A DNA stretch of 33,068 nucleotides from assembly GCA_964487155.1 (NCBI GenBank), contig CAZAQB010000022.1, positions 1-33,068 of the forward strand, in the 5' to 3' direction. The translations under genes and the position numbers were made by a program. Positions 7,373 through 14,808 of this stretch are shown piece after piece. The notes under the pieces are model-generated. The model was not told the DNA's origin, ran no database searches, and saw only the letters and a list, made by a program, of their open reading frames with translations. Source of the DNA: CAZAQB01 sp964487155. Lineage in GTDB: Bacteria > Pseudomonadota > Gammaproteobacteria > Nitrococcales > Nitrococcaceae. Position 1 is the first letter of the stretch. Every line of letters starts with the position of its first letter.

Positions 7373-7892
7373 CTTCTTTCGGGTAGATGGTGATGTGGAT
7401 CCGCTGGTCCTGGTCGCCGTCGGCGGTGACCAGGTCCGCCTCGACGTTGTAGACGATGGTCCGGGCGGCGAACCGGTCGCGCCCCTGGGTCAGCACCGCG
7501 CCCTGGAGCAGCCGGATGCGCTCGGGATCCTGGGCGTAGTACTCCATCCGCGGTGCCTCGGCGTCCACGTACTGCGTCTCACCTTCGGGCAGCTGGCGGT
7601 AGGTGGCCGGCGTACCGTCGACCTCGATGCGATCCACCCGGCGGTCGTCGCCGGTGTAGACGTGCATCACGTCGCCGGTCAGGGTGAGGGTGCCCTGGGT
7701 CAGAACCACGTTGCCGGTGTAGACGCTGACGCCGGCGGAGTTGTCCAACTCGGCCCGGTCGGCCTTCAGGTCGATGGGCTGACGACGGTCGGAGTCCAGC
7801 GCCGGCGCACGCTGAGCGAAGGCCAGTGCCGCCACCAGCAGCCAGATCCGGCTCGCCCGCCGCCCCGGTCCCCCTCGATGCGAAGCAGCCAT
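7344..7892 (-). CDS. lptA: LPS transport periplasmic protein LptA
   Basis: 182-residue periplasmic LptA with an N-terminal signal sequence (basic start, hydrophobic IWLLVAALAFA, cleavage probably near APA-LD). The mature part is the OstA/beta-jellyroll domain: ADRAELDNSAGVSVYTGNVVLTQG, the LTGDVMHVY strand and repeated short beta motifs. It carries LPS across the periplasm between LptC and LptD. The ATG at 7892 starts 4 nt after the lptC stop; an AGGAGG lies 12 nt upstream, inside lptC. Its 3' end overlaps lptB. Confidence 0.92.
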   Translation of the reverse strand: MAASHRGGPGRRASRIWLLVAALAFAQRAPALDSDRRQPIDLKADRAELDNSAGVSVYTGNVVLTQGTLTLTGDVMHVYTGDDRRVDRIEVDGTPATYRQLPEGETQYVDAEAPRMEYYAQDPERIRLLQGAVLTQGRDRFAARTIVYNVEADLVTADGDQDQRIHITIYPKEDDERSESQP

Positions 7893-7896
7893 GAGC

Positions 7897-8484
7897 CTAC
7901 TGTGCCTCCTCGGGCAGGTACCTCCCCTTGACCTCAGACAGGAACTCGATCTGTTCCGTTTCCAGCCGGACGACGGCGCCGACGCCCTGCATTTCCCGGC
8001 CCGGGCTGCTGACCCGGGCGTGCTGCTCGGTATGGGCCTCCCGGGCCTCGGTGAGCAGCAGAACCTCGGAGGTCTCGACGTCCACCGGCGGTGCGTCGGG
8101 CGTGGCTTCGCGCCACAGCAGCACAGTGCCATGGAGTTCCACCTGGCGGCCCCGGTCCCGTGCGGTGGCGGACTCCGCACGACCGTACCAGGGTTGTCCC
8201 TGCCGCGGGTACAGGGTCCAGCGGGGGAACTCGAACTCCCAGGTGGCGCTGCCATCGAAACGGTACATGCTGGGGGCCCGCACCCGGTAGCGCCAGTTGC
8301 CGGAGGCGTCGGTGGTGCGAAGCACGAAGTCTTTCACATAGTAGGCGGCCTGGCGCTCGGGGGTGTCCGGCGACGGTTCCGCGGTCTCGCCGGTGCTCTG
8401 CCGGCCCGACCACCACCAAGCCGCTGCTCCCAGGATCGCCCCGGTGAGCAGCACCGGCAGTGCGCTGCGGCGCCAGTCAGTCAT
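7897..8484 (-). CDS. lptC: LPS export protein LptC
   Basis: 195-residue bitopic inner-membrane protein. A single N-terminal transmembrane segment (about residues 8-26, ending WWWSG) is followed by a periplasmic OstA-like domain with YYVKDFVLRTTDASGNWRYRV and MYRFDGSATWEFEFPRW, consistent with LptC. It docks LptA to the LptBFG complex. Sequence conservation is low in this family, so the call also leans on its position between kdsC and lptA. It overlaps the 3' end of kdsC by 8 nt. Confidence 0.9.
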   Translation of the reverse strand: MTDWRRSALPVLLTGAILGAAAWWWSGRQSTGETAEPSPDTPERQAAYYVKDFVLRTTDASGNWRYRVRAPSMYRFDGSATWEFEFPRWTLYPRQGQPWYGRAESATARDRGRQVELHGTVLLWREATPDAPPVDVETSEVLLLTEAREAHTEQHARVSSPGREMQGVGAVVRLETEQIEFLSEVKGRYLPEEAQ

Positions 8485-9043
8485 GCAGGTGCAGGGCGAA
8501 CTGGGCCTGGAGCCGCTGCTGGGCCCCCAGGATCAGCTCGCAGACCTCGCGCACCGCGCCCTGGCCGCCCGGACGTGCGGTGACCCAGTGGGCGGCCCGG
8601 CGGACCCGCGGGTGGGCATCCGCCACCGCCACCGCCAGCCCGGCGCCGGCCATGGCTTGCAGGTCCACCAGGTCGTCCCCCACGAAGGCGCTTTGCGCGG
8701 CGTCGAAACCCAGGCGGTCGCGCAGGTCCGCCAGCGCTGCAGCCTTGTCGGTGCAGCCCTGCTGCAGGTGGTGGATGCCCAGCTCGGCGGCGCGCCGGGC
8801 CATGGCCTCGCTGCGCCGGGCGGTGATCACCGCCAGCTCCAGCCCTTCGTCGCGCAGCATCGCGAGCCCCTTGCCGTCCTGAATGTGAAAGCGCTTGAAG
8901 GATTCCCCGGCGGCGGCGACGTAGACCGACCCGTCCGTGAGCACGCCGTCCACGTCCAGGGCCAGCAGCCGCACCGCCCGGGCCCGGGCCGTGACGGGCT
9001 CCGGCGGGACGCCGCAGCAGGCGTCCGCGAAGGGGCGGCTCAT
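8477..9043 (-). CDS. kdsC: 3-deoxy-D-manno-octulosonate 8-phosphate phosphatase KdsC
   Basis: 188-residue HAD-superfamily phosphatase that releases Kdo from Kdo-8-phosphate. HAD motif I is LALDVDGVLTDG (nucleophile Asp30, acid/base Asp32). Motif II is AVITARRS, the KdsC-typical HLQQGCTDK follows, and the acidic motif IV is FVGDDLVDLQAM. It is a C0-type HAD with no cap domain, so it is expected to be a tetramer. The ATG at 9043 overlaps the kdsD stop by 4 nt, which couples the two Kdo enzymes. Confidence 0.95.
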   Translation of the reverse strand: MSRPFADACCGVPPEPVTARARAVRLLALDVDGVLTDGSVYVAAAGESFKRFHIQDGKGLAMLRDEGLELAVITARRSEAMARRAAELGIHHLQQGCTDKAAALADLRDRLGFDAAQSAFVGDDLVDLQAMAGAGLAVAVADAHPRVRRAAHWVTARPGGQGAVREVCELILGAQQRLQAQFALHLHD

Positions 9044-10056
9044 ACCACGCCCGCCCTCAGCAGGTCGTGCATGTTGACGGCGCCGAGCAGCCGGTGCTCG
9101 GCGTCCACCACCAGCACGGCGTTGATGCGGTGGCGCTCCATGAGCTCCAGGGCCTCCGCGGCCAGGGCGCCGGGACGCATGGTCTTGGGCCGGTCGGTCA
9201 TCACCTCGCTGACCGGGGTGGCGTGGATGTCGATGGCCCGGTCCACGCTGCGGCGCAGGTCGCCGTCGGTGAACACGCCGAGCACCCGCTGCCGGTCGTC
9301 CACCACCGCGGTCATGCCCAGCCCCTTGGCGGACATCTCCACCAGGGCCTCAGCCAGCGGCGTGCGGCGATCCACGCGGGGCAGCCGTTCGCCGGTGTGC
9401 ATCAGGTCGTCGATGCGCAGCAGCAGGCGCCGGCCCAGGCGGCCCCCGGGGTGGGAACGGGCGAAGTCTTCCCGGGTGAAGCCGCGGGCGTCGAGCATGG
9501 CCACCGCCAGGGCGTCGCCCATCGCCAGGGCCGCGGTGGTGCTGGAGGTGGGGGCCAGGCCCAGGGGGCAGGCCTCCTGGGCGACGCTCACGTCCAGGTG
9601 CACCGTGGCGGCCCGACCCAGGGTCGACCCGGGATTGCCGGTCAGCGCGATCAGCGGCACCCCCAGGCGCTTGATCAGCGGCAGCAGGGTGAGCACCTCG
9701 TCGGTCTCCCCGGAGTTGGACAGGGCCAGCACCACGTCGCCGCTAACGATCATGCCCAGATCGCCGTGGCTGGCCTCGCCGGGGTGGACAAAAAACGCCG
9801 GCGTGCCGGTGCTGGCCAGGGTGGCGGCCAGCTTGCCCCCGACATGGCCGGACTTGCCCATGCCCAGCACCACCACCCGGCCGCTGCACCCCAGCATCAG
9901 CCGGCAGGCGGCCACGAACTGCCGGTCCAGGCGGGCTGCCAGGGCGGCCACGGCGGCCGCCTCGACTTCCAGCACCGCCCGGCCCAGGGCGGCGATGCGC
10001 TGGTCGGCATCGCCCGGCGACGGCGTGGCGGAGCTCAGCAGGTCGGGAGTGGTCAT
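9040..10056 (-). CDS. kdsD: D-arabinose 5-phosphate isomerase KdsD
   Basis: 338-residue enzyme converting ribulose-5-phosphate to arabinose-5-phosphate, the first step toward Kdo. An SIS domain (about residues 35-180, with VLGMGKSGHVGGKLAATLASTGTPAFFVHP and DVVLALSNSGETDEVL) is followed by two CBS domains (about 210-335), the KpsF/GutQ architecture. I chose the ATG at 10056 because it gives the family length. An in-frame ATG at 10125 would add 23 residues, but it lies within the terminal repeat of element copy B. The first gene of the minus-strand block sits immediately downstream of that element, so its promoter may have been changed or supplied by the insertion. Confidence 0.94.
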   Translation of the reverse strand: MTTPDLLSSATPSPGDADQRIAALGRAVLEVEAAAVAALAARLDRQFVAACRLMLGCSGRVVVLGMGKSGHVGGKLAATLASTGTPAFFVHPGEASHGDLGMIVSGDVVLALSNSGETDEVLTLLPLIKRLGVPLIALTGNPGSTLGRAATVHLDVSVAQEACPLGLAPTSSTTAALAMGDALAVAMLDARGFTREDFARSHPGGRLGRRLLLRIDDLMHTGERLPRVDRRTPLAEALVEMSAKGLGMTAVVDDRQRVLGVFTDGDLRRSVDRAIDIHATPVSEVMTDRPKTMRPGALAAEALELMERHRINAVLVVDAEHRLLGAVNMHDLLRAGVV

Positions 10057-10217
10057 GGTGTTGTCCGGGGGCGTCTCGGTGGGCGAGGGGGTTCTTTCGC
10101 AGGTTCTCAGAGAGTGTTTACCCAATAGGTTACGCGCCTTATCAGCTCTCTACGCCGCTCATGGGGTGCGGCGCCAGCCATGCTCCGGGCCTCGGCAGGG
10201 CCTTGGACACCGCCGCC

Positions 10218-10245
10218 GTAGACCCACGTTGCGAAGAAACGTGGG
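10218..10245 (+). repeat. GTAG-type REP hairpin in copy B
   Basis: GTAG is followed by the stem ACCCACGTT / AACGTGGG (9 nt opposite 8; CCCACGTT pairs perfectly) around a GCGAAGA loop. It faces the unit at 10328-10354, whose loop is identical when read on its own strand. Confidence 0.65.
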
Positions 10246-10327
10246 GGCCAGCGTAGCAAACGCCAAGCTGCCAATCGCCGAGCCCGGGTGCCCGAACCGA
10301 TCCGCGGTACCGATGCCATCGCCCGAT

Positions 10328-10354
10328 GGCAGGTTTCTTCGCAACCTGCCCTAC
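10328..10354 (-). repeat. GTAG-type REP hairpin in copy B, opposite orientation
   Basis: On the minus strand: GTAG, stem GGCAGGTT / AACCTGCC (perfect) and loop GCGAAGA. Because it is inverted relative to 10218-10245, the two loops are complementary on a single strand and could pair with each other. Confidence 0.65.
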
Positions 10355-10426
10355 GGCGGGCTTCGCTCGGCGCCGGGCGGCATCCCCACCCCGCGCTCCG
10401 GCGTACCTGATTTTGTAAACACCCTC

Positions 10427-11389
10427 TCAGGTGGACTGCTGGTAGAGCAGCGCCATGTAGGCCAGGTAGGCGACCACCAGCAGCAGGCCCTCCGGCCGGG
10501 TGATGGCGCCGTGGGCCCGGCGGCCGAACCCCATTATAAGAAAGGCAACGGTGAGCCCGGCCATGACCGGAAAATCCCGGCTCAGCACCTCGGCGTCCAC
10601 TGCGTGGGGCGCGATCAGCGCCGCCAGGCCCATGACACCCAGCAGGTTGAACATGTTGGAGCCGATCACGTTGCCGATGGCGATGTCGTGCTCGCCTTTG
10701 CGGGCCGCCGCCATGGAGGCGGCGAGCTCCGGCAGGCTTGTGCCCAGGGCGACGATGGTCAAGCCGATGACCAGCTCGGGAACCCCCAACTCGGTGGCCA
10801 GGGCCACAGCCGCCCAGACCAGCAGCCGCGAGCTGGCGAGCAGCAGCACCATGCCCAGGGCCAGCCAGCCCAGGGCGTGCTTCAGGGGGAGGTCGTGGGG
10901 GATCTCCTGGGCGAACTCCGCGGTGATGGGGTCGCCGCCGTCGCCGCGCCCCTGCAGGTAGAGCCAGACCAGCAGGCCGCCCATGCCTGCCAGCAGTGCG
11001 CCGCCTTCCAGCGCCGAGAGGGCGCCGTCCAGGACCGTCAGCAGGCTCGCAGCCATGACCACCAGCAGCACCGGCAGCTCCCGGCGCAGGATCCGCGAGC
11101 GGACCAGCAGCGGGTAGGCGAGGGCGGTGGCGCCGAGAATGAGGCCGATATTGGTGATGTTGGAGCCGATGGCGTTGCCCACGGCGATGCCGGGGCTGCC
11201 CTCCCAGGCGGACAGGGCGGAGACCAGCATCTCCGGGGCGGAGGTGCCGATACCCACCACGGTGAGCCCGATGATCAGCGGCGGCACCCCCAGGTGCTGG
11301 GCTACGGCCGAGGCGCCGAGCACGAAGCGGTCGGCGCTCCAGGCCAGCACCAGGAAGCCGCCAGCGATGGCCAGCAGGTGGATGAGCAT
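10427..11389 (-). CDS. yrbG: Calcium/sodium antiporter, CaCA family (YrbG-like)
   Basis: 320-residue inner-membrane cation exchanger made of two homologous halves. The alpha-1 repeat contains VVGIGTSAPEMLVSALSA and GNAIGSNITNIGLILG; the alpha-2 repeat contains IVALGTSLPELAASMAAA and GNVIGSNMFNLLGVMG. These G-(T/S)-S-x-P-E and G-N-x-I-G-S-N motifs with their acidic residues form the ion site. About ten hydrophobic segments are visible. The start at 11389 (MLIHLLAIAGGF) fits the family; an in-frame ATG at 11425 would add 12 polar residues. The YrbG-kdsD neighbourhood is conserved in gammaproteobacteria, but here element copy B separates the two genes and supplies the antiporter stop codon. Confidence 0.92.
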   Translation of the reverse strand: MLIHLLAIAGGFLVLAWSADRFVLGASAVAQHLGVPPLIIGLTVVGIGTSAPEMLVSALSAWEGSPGIAVGNAIGSNITNIGLILGATALAYPLLVRSRILRRELPVLLVVMAASLLTVLDGALSALEGGALLAGMGGLLVWLYLQGRGDGGDPITAEFAQEIPHDLPLKHALGWLALGMVLLLASSRLLVWAAVALATELGVPELVIGLTIVALGTSLPELAASMAAARKGEHDIAIGNVIGSNMFNLLGVMGLAALIAPHAVDAEVLSRDFPVMAGLTVAFLIMGFGRRAHGAITRPEGLLLVVAYLAYMALLYQQST

Positions 11390-11467
11390 CCCGAACGTGA
11401 CTTCCCGACAAGGAGGAGGCCGCATGATACGGTGGCGCCCCGGCCTCGGCCAGCGCTAGGGAGTGGT

Positions 11468-11496
11468 TTGACTGGTTGCAGGGGCTGCCGGATACT
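11468..11496 (+). promoter_or_regulatory. Predicted sigma70 promoter for the mla operon
   Basis: TTGACT (11468-11473) and GATACT (11491-11496) are separated by exactly 17 nt, about 135 nt before the mlaF start. It lies in the 242-nt divergent gap between the antiporter gene and mlaF. The -10 hexamer matches the consensus at 4 of 6 positions. Confidence 0.45.
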
Positions 11497-11631
11497 GCGC
11501 GGGCTGCCGCGGGGGCGGTGGCTCGGGCTCGCCCGCTATCCCCCGGCTCAGTTCCAGTGGCCCGCCGCCGGGCCGGCTCTTCCCAGACGACGTCCGCAGC
11601 ACGGGCGAGGTGGCGAGACAGCACCGCATCC

Positions 11632-12465
11632 ATGGCCTCCAACGGTGACCGCGAACCTGGCGATGTCCTGGTGGACATCCGCAACCTGCATTTTTCCCGC
11701 GCCGGCCGGAAGATCTTCGATGGCGTCGACATCCAGATCCGGCGCGGCGAGGTCACGGCCATCATGGGCCCCAGCGGCACCGGCAAGACCACCCTGCTGC
11801 GGCTGATCGGCGGCCAGCTGCGCCCGGACTCCGGCACCGTCGAGGTCGATGGGGTCGATGTGCATCGGCTTGGCCGCGGCGAGCTCTATCGGATGCGCAA
11901 GCGCATGGGCATGCTGTTCCAGAGCGGTGCGCTGTTCACCGACCTCACCTGCTACGACAACGTGGCCTTCCCCCTGCGCGAGCACACCCGGCTCTCCGAG
12001 GCGTTGATCCGCCCCCTGGTGCTGATGAAGCTGCAGGCGGTGGGGTTGCGCGGTGCGCGCCATCTTTACCCCGCGGAGCTTTCCGGGGGCATGGCGCGGC
12101 GGGTCGCGCTGGCCCGGGCCATCGCCCTCGACCCGATGATGGTGATGTACGACGAGCCCTTCTCGGGCCAGGATCCCATCAGCATGGGGGCCCTGGTACA
12201 GCTGATCCGGCTGCTCAACGACGCCCTCGGGCTCACCAGCGTGGTGGTCTCCCACGATGTGCCGGAGACGGCGGCCATCTCCGACCAGATCTACATCATC
12301 TCGGATGGCCAGGTGGTGGGCAGCGGCGGTCCCGAGGATCTGCGGGACTCCAGTTCAGAGTGGGTGCGTCAGTTCTTCAACGCGCTGCCAGACGGCCCGG
12401 TGCCTTTCCACTACCCGGCGCGATCCTATGCCGAGGATCTGCTGGAGGGGGCGGGGGCCGCGTGA
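11632..12465 (+). CDS. mlaF: Phospholipid transport ABC ATPase MlaF
   Basis: 277-residue ABC ATPase of the Mla (maintenance of outer-membrane lipid asymmetry) importer/exporter. Walker A GPSGTGKT is at residues 46-53, the signature is LSGGMARR, Walker B is PMMVMYDEPFSGQDP and the switch His is in VVVSHDVPE. The MLFQSGALFTDLTCYDNVAFPLREH segment is characteristic of MlaF-type ATPases. The ATG at 11632 gives the family length; the open frame continues upstream without coding support. The stop overlaps the mlaE start by 4 nt. It energises MlaE permease dimers, with MlaB as the cytoplasmic accessory subunit. Confidence 0.95.
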   Translation: MASNGDREPGDVLVDIRNLHFSRAGRKIFDGVDIQIRRGEVTAIMGPSGTGKTTLLRLIGGQLRPDSGTVEVDGVDVHRLGRGELYRMRKRMGMLFQSGALFTDLTCYDNVAFPLREHTRLSEALIRPLVLMKLQAVGLRGARHLYPAELSGGMARRVALARAIALDPMMVMYDEPFSGQDPISMGALVQLIRLLNDALGLTSVVVSHDVPETAAISDQIYIISDGQVVGSGGPEDLRDSSSEWVRQFFNALPDGPVPFHYPARSYAEDLLEGAGAA

Positions 12466-13244
12466 TACTGGGGGACTGGTTGCGCGCCCTGGGGGCCAGG
12501 GCGCTGGAGGTGCTGAGCCGGCTGGGCCGCGCCAACCTGTTCATGGCCCGGGTGCTGGTGGGCCTGCTGCCCCTGGTGCGGCGCCCCGGGCTGGTGGTGG
12601 CGCAGATCTTCTCGGTGGGCGTGCTCTCCCTGGTGATCATCATGGTCTCCGGGATCTTCGTCGGCATGGTGCTGGGACTGCAGGGCTACAACACCCTGGT
12701 GGATTTCGGTGCCGAGGAATCCCTCGGAGTGCTGGTGGCCCTGTCGCTGACCCGCGAGTTGGGGCCGGTGGTTACCGCGCTGCTGTTTGCCGGCCGTGCC
12801 GGCTCGGCGCTGACCGCGGAGATCGGCCTGATGAAGGCCACCGAGCAGCTCTCCGGCATGGAGATGATGGCCGTGGACCCGGAGCGCCGGGTGGCTGCGC
12901 CGCGGCTGCTGGCCGGCATCATCGCCATGCCGCTGTTGGCGTCCATCTTCACCCTGCTCGGCATCTTCGGCGCCTACCTGGTGGGCACCGCCCTGCTGGG
13001 GGTGGACGGCGGCGCCTACTGGTCCCAGATGCAGGCCAAGGTGTCCCTCTACGACGATGTTTATAATGGCCTGATCAAGAGCCTGGTGTTCGGCTTCGTG
13101 GCCAGCTGGATTGCCGTGTTCGAGGGCTACGACTGCACCCCCACCTCCGAGGGGGTGAGCCGGGCCACGACCCGCACCGTGGTGGAGACATCGCTGGCCG
13201 TGCTCGGCTTCGACTTCGTCCTCACCGCCCTGATGTTCAACTAG
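12462..13244 (+). CDS. mlaE: Phospholipid transport permease MlaE
   Basis: 260-residue integral membrane protein of the MlaE/YrbE family with five or six hydrophobic segments. Typical stretches are SLTRELGPVVTALLFAGRAGSALTAE, which forms the coupling-helix region, and MKATEQLSGMEMMAVDPERR. The GTG start at 12462 overlaps the mlaF stop (GTGA), and the encoded N terminus aligns with family members. An upstream in-frame ATG at 12360 would lie within mlaF and is unlikely. After its stop an unusual 17-bp inverted repeat separates it from mlaD. Confidence 0.94.
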   Translation: MILGDWLRALGARALEVLSRLGRANLFMARVLVGLLPLVRRPGLVVAQIFSVGVLSLVIIMVSGIFVGMVLGLQGYNTLVDFGAEESLGVLVALSLTRELGPVVTALLFAGRAGSALTAEIGLMKATEQLSGMEMMAVDPERRVAAPRLLAGIIAMPLLASIFTLLGIFGAYLVGTALLGVDGGAYWSQMQAKVSLYDDVYNGLIKSLVFGFVASWIAVFEGYDCTPTSEGVSRATTRTVVETSLAVLGFDFVLTALMFN

Positions 13245-13245
13245 G

Positions 13246-13291
13246 TCTGTTAACCCTTCCCGGCGCGCTGCGTTCGGGAAGGGTTAACAGA
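13246..13291. promoter_or_regulatory. Perfect 17-bp inverted repeat inside the mla operon
   Basis: TCTGTTAACCCTTCCCG (13246-13262) pairs perfectly with CGGGAAGGGTTAACAGA (13275-13291) around a 12-nt loop. It starts one base after the mlaE stop and ends 26 nt before the mlaD start. There is no T-run after either arm, and downstream genes belong to the same complex, so it is not a plain terminator. Possible roles are mRNA stabilisation of the mlaFE segment, attenuation, or a small mobile hairpin. Confidence 0.7.
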
Positions 13292-13317
13292 TCCTGAGAA
13301 GCAGCTGGAAAGTTCTA

Positions 13318-13788
13318 ATGCAGAATTCACGGAGCGTGGAGATCTGGGTCGGCGTGTTCGTGGCCCTGGGGTTCGGGGCGCTGTTCGCCCTGGCCATGAA
13401 GGTGAGCAACATCGCCGCCCTGGGAGCCTCGAACGGCTACGCCGTGACCGCCCATTTCGATAACATCGCCGGCCTGCGCGAGAAGGCCCAGGTCACCATG
13501 GCCGGGGTGCAGGTGGGTCGGGTGACGCGCATCGCCCTGGATCCCCAGAGTTTCGAGGCCCGGGTGGAAATGACCATCCGTCCCGAGTTCGACAACATCC
13601 CCACCGACAGCAGCGCCAGCATCCTCACCTCGGGGCTGCTGGGGGAGAAGTACGTGGGGCTGGAACCCGGAGGTTCGCCTGATTCCCTGCAAGCCGGCGA
13701 CGAACTGATGCTGACCCAGTCGGCCCTGGTGCTGGAGAAGCTCATTGGCCAGTTCCTGTTCAACCAGGCCTCCAGCTCTGAGAACTGA
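13318..13788 (+). CDS. mlaD: MCE-domain lipid-binding protein MlaD
   Basis: 156-residue protein anchored by one N-terminal transmembrane helix (about residues 8-28, EIWVGVFVALGFGALFALAMKV) and carrying a single MCE domain (about 40-120, with FDNIAGLREKAQVTMAGVQVGRV and SILTSGLLGEKYVGLEPGG). MlaD hexamers form the periplasmic channel on top of MlaFE and exchange phospholipid with MlaC. It opens with ATG at 13318, just after the intra-operon hairpin. The C-terminal LEKLIGQFLFNQ helix is the expected hydrophobic pore helix. Confidence 0.94.
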   Translation: MQNSRSVEIWVGVFVALGFGALFALAMKVSNIAALGASNGYAVTAHFDNIAGLREKAQVTMAGVQVGRVTRIALDPQSFEARVEMTIRPEFDNIPTDSSASILTSGLLGEKYVGLEPGGSPDSLQAGDELMLTQSALVLEKLIGQFLFNQASSSEN

Positions 13789-13816
13789 GCGGCAGGAGGC
13801 CAACGGAGTTCGAGTG

Positions 13817-14440
13817 ATGAAGCGGATGCGATTGGCAGTGACACTGCTGGTGCTGCTGGGTACCGGTATGGCGGCCCTCGCCCAGTCCCAGCTGACGCCG
13901 CCCGACGTGCTGGTTCGGCAGACCACCCAGGAGGTGCTGAGCCTGCTGCGAGCCGAGGGCGAGCAGATCAAGGACGATCCCCAGGCGATCTTCCAACTGA
14001 TCCGCAAGGAAGTACTCCCCCACTTCGACTTCAGGCTGATGAGCCGCCTGGTGCTGGCCCGCCACTGGCGCGGGGCCTCGGAGGCGCAGCGCGAGGGCTT
14101 TGTGGAGGAGTTCCGCCAGCTGCTGGTTCGGACCTACGGCTCGTCGCTGTCGAAGTACTCGGGCCAGGAGGTCCGTTACCTGCCCCTGCAGAGCTCTGGC
14201 GCCGACGACCAGCGGGTCACCGTGAAGACCGAGATTCTGCAGTCCGGGGGGCCGTCCATTCCCCTGGACTACAAGCTGCACCGCACCGACTCCGCCTGGA
14301 AGGTCTACGACGTGACCGTGGACGGGGCGAGCCTGGTGCTGAACTACCGCAGCCAGTTCTCATCGGAGATCGCCCGGCACGGGCTGGACGGGCTGATCGA
14401 GCGCCTGGCCGAGCGCAACAGCGGCAGCGGCAGCTCGTGA
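13817..14440 (+). CDS. mlaC: Periplasmic phospholipid-binding protein MlaC
   Basis: 207-residue Tol-Tol-Ttg2-type periplasmic carrier that shuttles phospholipid between MlaA at the outer membrane and MlaD. The signal peptide is clear (MKRMRLAVTLLVLLGTGMAALA followed by QS). The mature part contains VLPHFDFRLMSRLVLARHWRGAS and the EFRQLLVRTYGSSLSKYSGQ stretch typical of MlaC. The ATG at 13817 has GGAG about 8 nt upstream; an adjoining GTG at 13814 is possible. The stop overlaps the mlaB GTG start by 4 nt. Confidence 0.94.
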   Translation: MKRMRLAVTLLVLLGTGMAALAQSQLTPPDVLVRQTTQEVLSLLRAEGEQIKDDPQAIFQLIRKEVLPHFDFRLMSRLVLARHWRGASEAQREGFVEEFRQLLVRTYGSSLSKYSGQEVRYLPLQSSGADDQRVTVKTEILQSGGPSIPLDYKLHRTDSAWKVYDVTVDGASLVLNYRSQFSSEIARHGLDGLIERLAERNSGSGSS

Positions 14441-14808
14441 GCGGGGGCGAGCCCGCGGTGCGCCTCGCGGAGGGTGAACTGGAGGGCCACTATGCCCTGC
14501 AGGGGGCGCTCACCTTCGAGACCGTCCCCGGCCTGGCCCAGCAGGGCGAGCGGGTGTTCGGCGACAGCCCCTCCCTGGCGCTGGACCTTGGCGGGGTGAC
14601 CCGGGCCGACAGCGCCGGACTGGCGCTGCTGGTGGAGTGGCTGCGCCGGGCCCGGGAGTGCGGCCAGGACGTGCGCTACTCCAACATTCCCGAGCAGATG
14701 CTGGCCATGGCCCGCGCCAGCGGGCTCGACCAGGTGCTGCCCATGTACCGTCATCAGGAGGACTCCAGCCGAGAGCAGCCCGAATCCGGAAATGAGGCCG
14801 AATCATGA
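14437..14808 (+). CDS. mlaB: STAS-domain protein MlaB
   Basis: 123-residue STAS-domain protein. The conserved core is SLALDLGGVTRADSAGLALLVEWLR, in which the D-S-A-G segment (Ser59) corresponds to the STAS phosphorylation-site loop. In the Mla complex MlaB binds MlaF and is needed for its activity. It starts with GTG overlapping the mlaC stop (GTGA) and its own stop overlaps the ibaG start (ATGA), so it is embedded in a translationally coupled string. The last 15 residues are polar and probably disordered. Confidence 0.88.
   Translation: MSGGEPAVRLAEGELEGHYALQGALTFETVPGLAQQGERVFGDSPSLALDLGGVTRADSAGLALLVEWLRRARECGQDVRYSNIPEQMLAMARASGLDQVLPMYRHQEDSSREQPESGNEAES

Larger units (their letters stand above)
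10106..10430 (-). repeat. REP-pair element, copy B, with terminal inverted repeats
   Basis: A 325-bp gene-free element. Its ends read CTCAGAGAGTGTTTACC (plus, from 10106) and CTGAGAGGGTGTTTACA (minus, from 10430), imperfect terminal inverted repeats of about 20-30 bp. Inside are two opposed GTAG-REP hairpins. Copy A at 39-333 is the same sequence in inverted orientation. No transposase and no clear target-site duplication are visible. The antiporter stop codon (10427-10429) lies within the right terminal repeat, so the insertion is flush with a gene 3' end. The ends resemble those of some insertion sequences, but I cannot assign a family. Confidence 0.75.

Noticed and set aside
10057..10125. 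N-terminal extension of KdsD from the ATG at 10125
   Set aside because: It lies partly in the terminal repeat of copy B and is absent from the family; the ATG at 10056 gives the normal length.
11411..11459. Mini-gene of 11 codons with an excellent AAGGAGGAGG ribosome binding site
   Set aside because: It lies upstream of the predicted mlaF promoter and opposite the alternative antiporter start; no further evidence that it is expressed as a leader peptide.
8363..11806. Very long plus-strand open frame opposite lptC, kdsC, kdsD and the antiporter gene
   Set aside because: It is antisense to several well-supported genes and crosses the repeat element. Such shadow frames are expected at this GC content.
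13246..13291. Intrinsic terminator after mlaE
   Set aside because: The stem is strong, but no T-run follows and the downstream genes are required partners of MlaFE.
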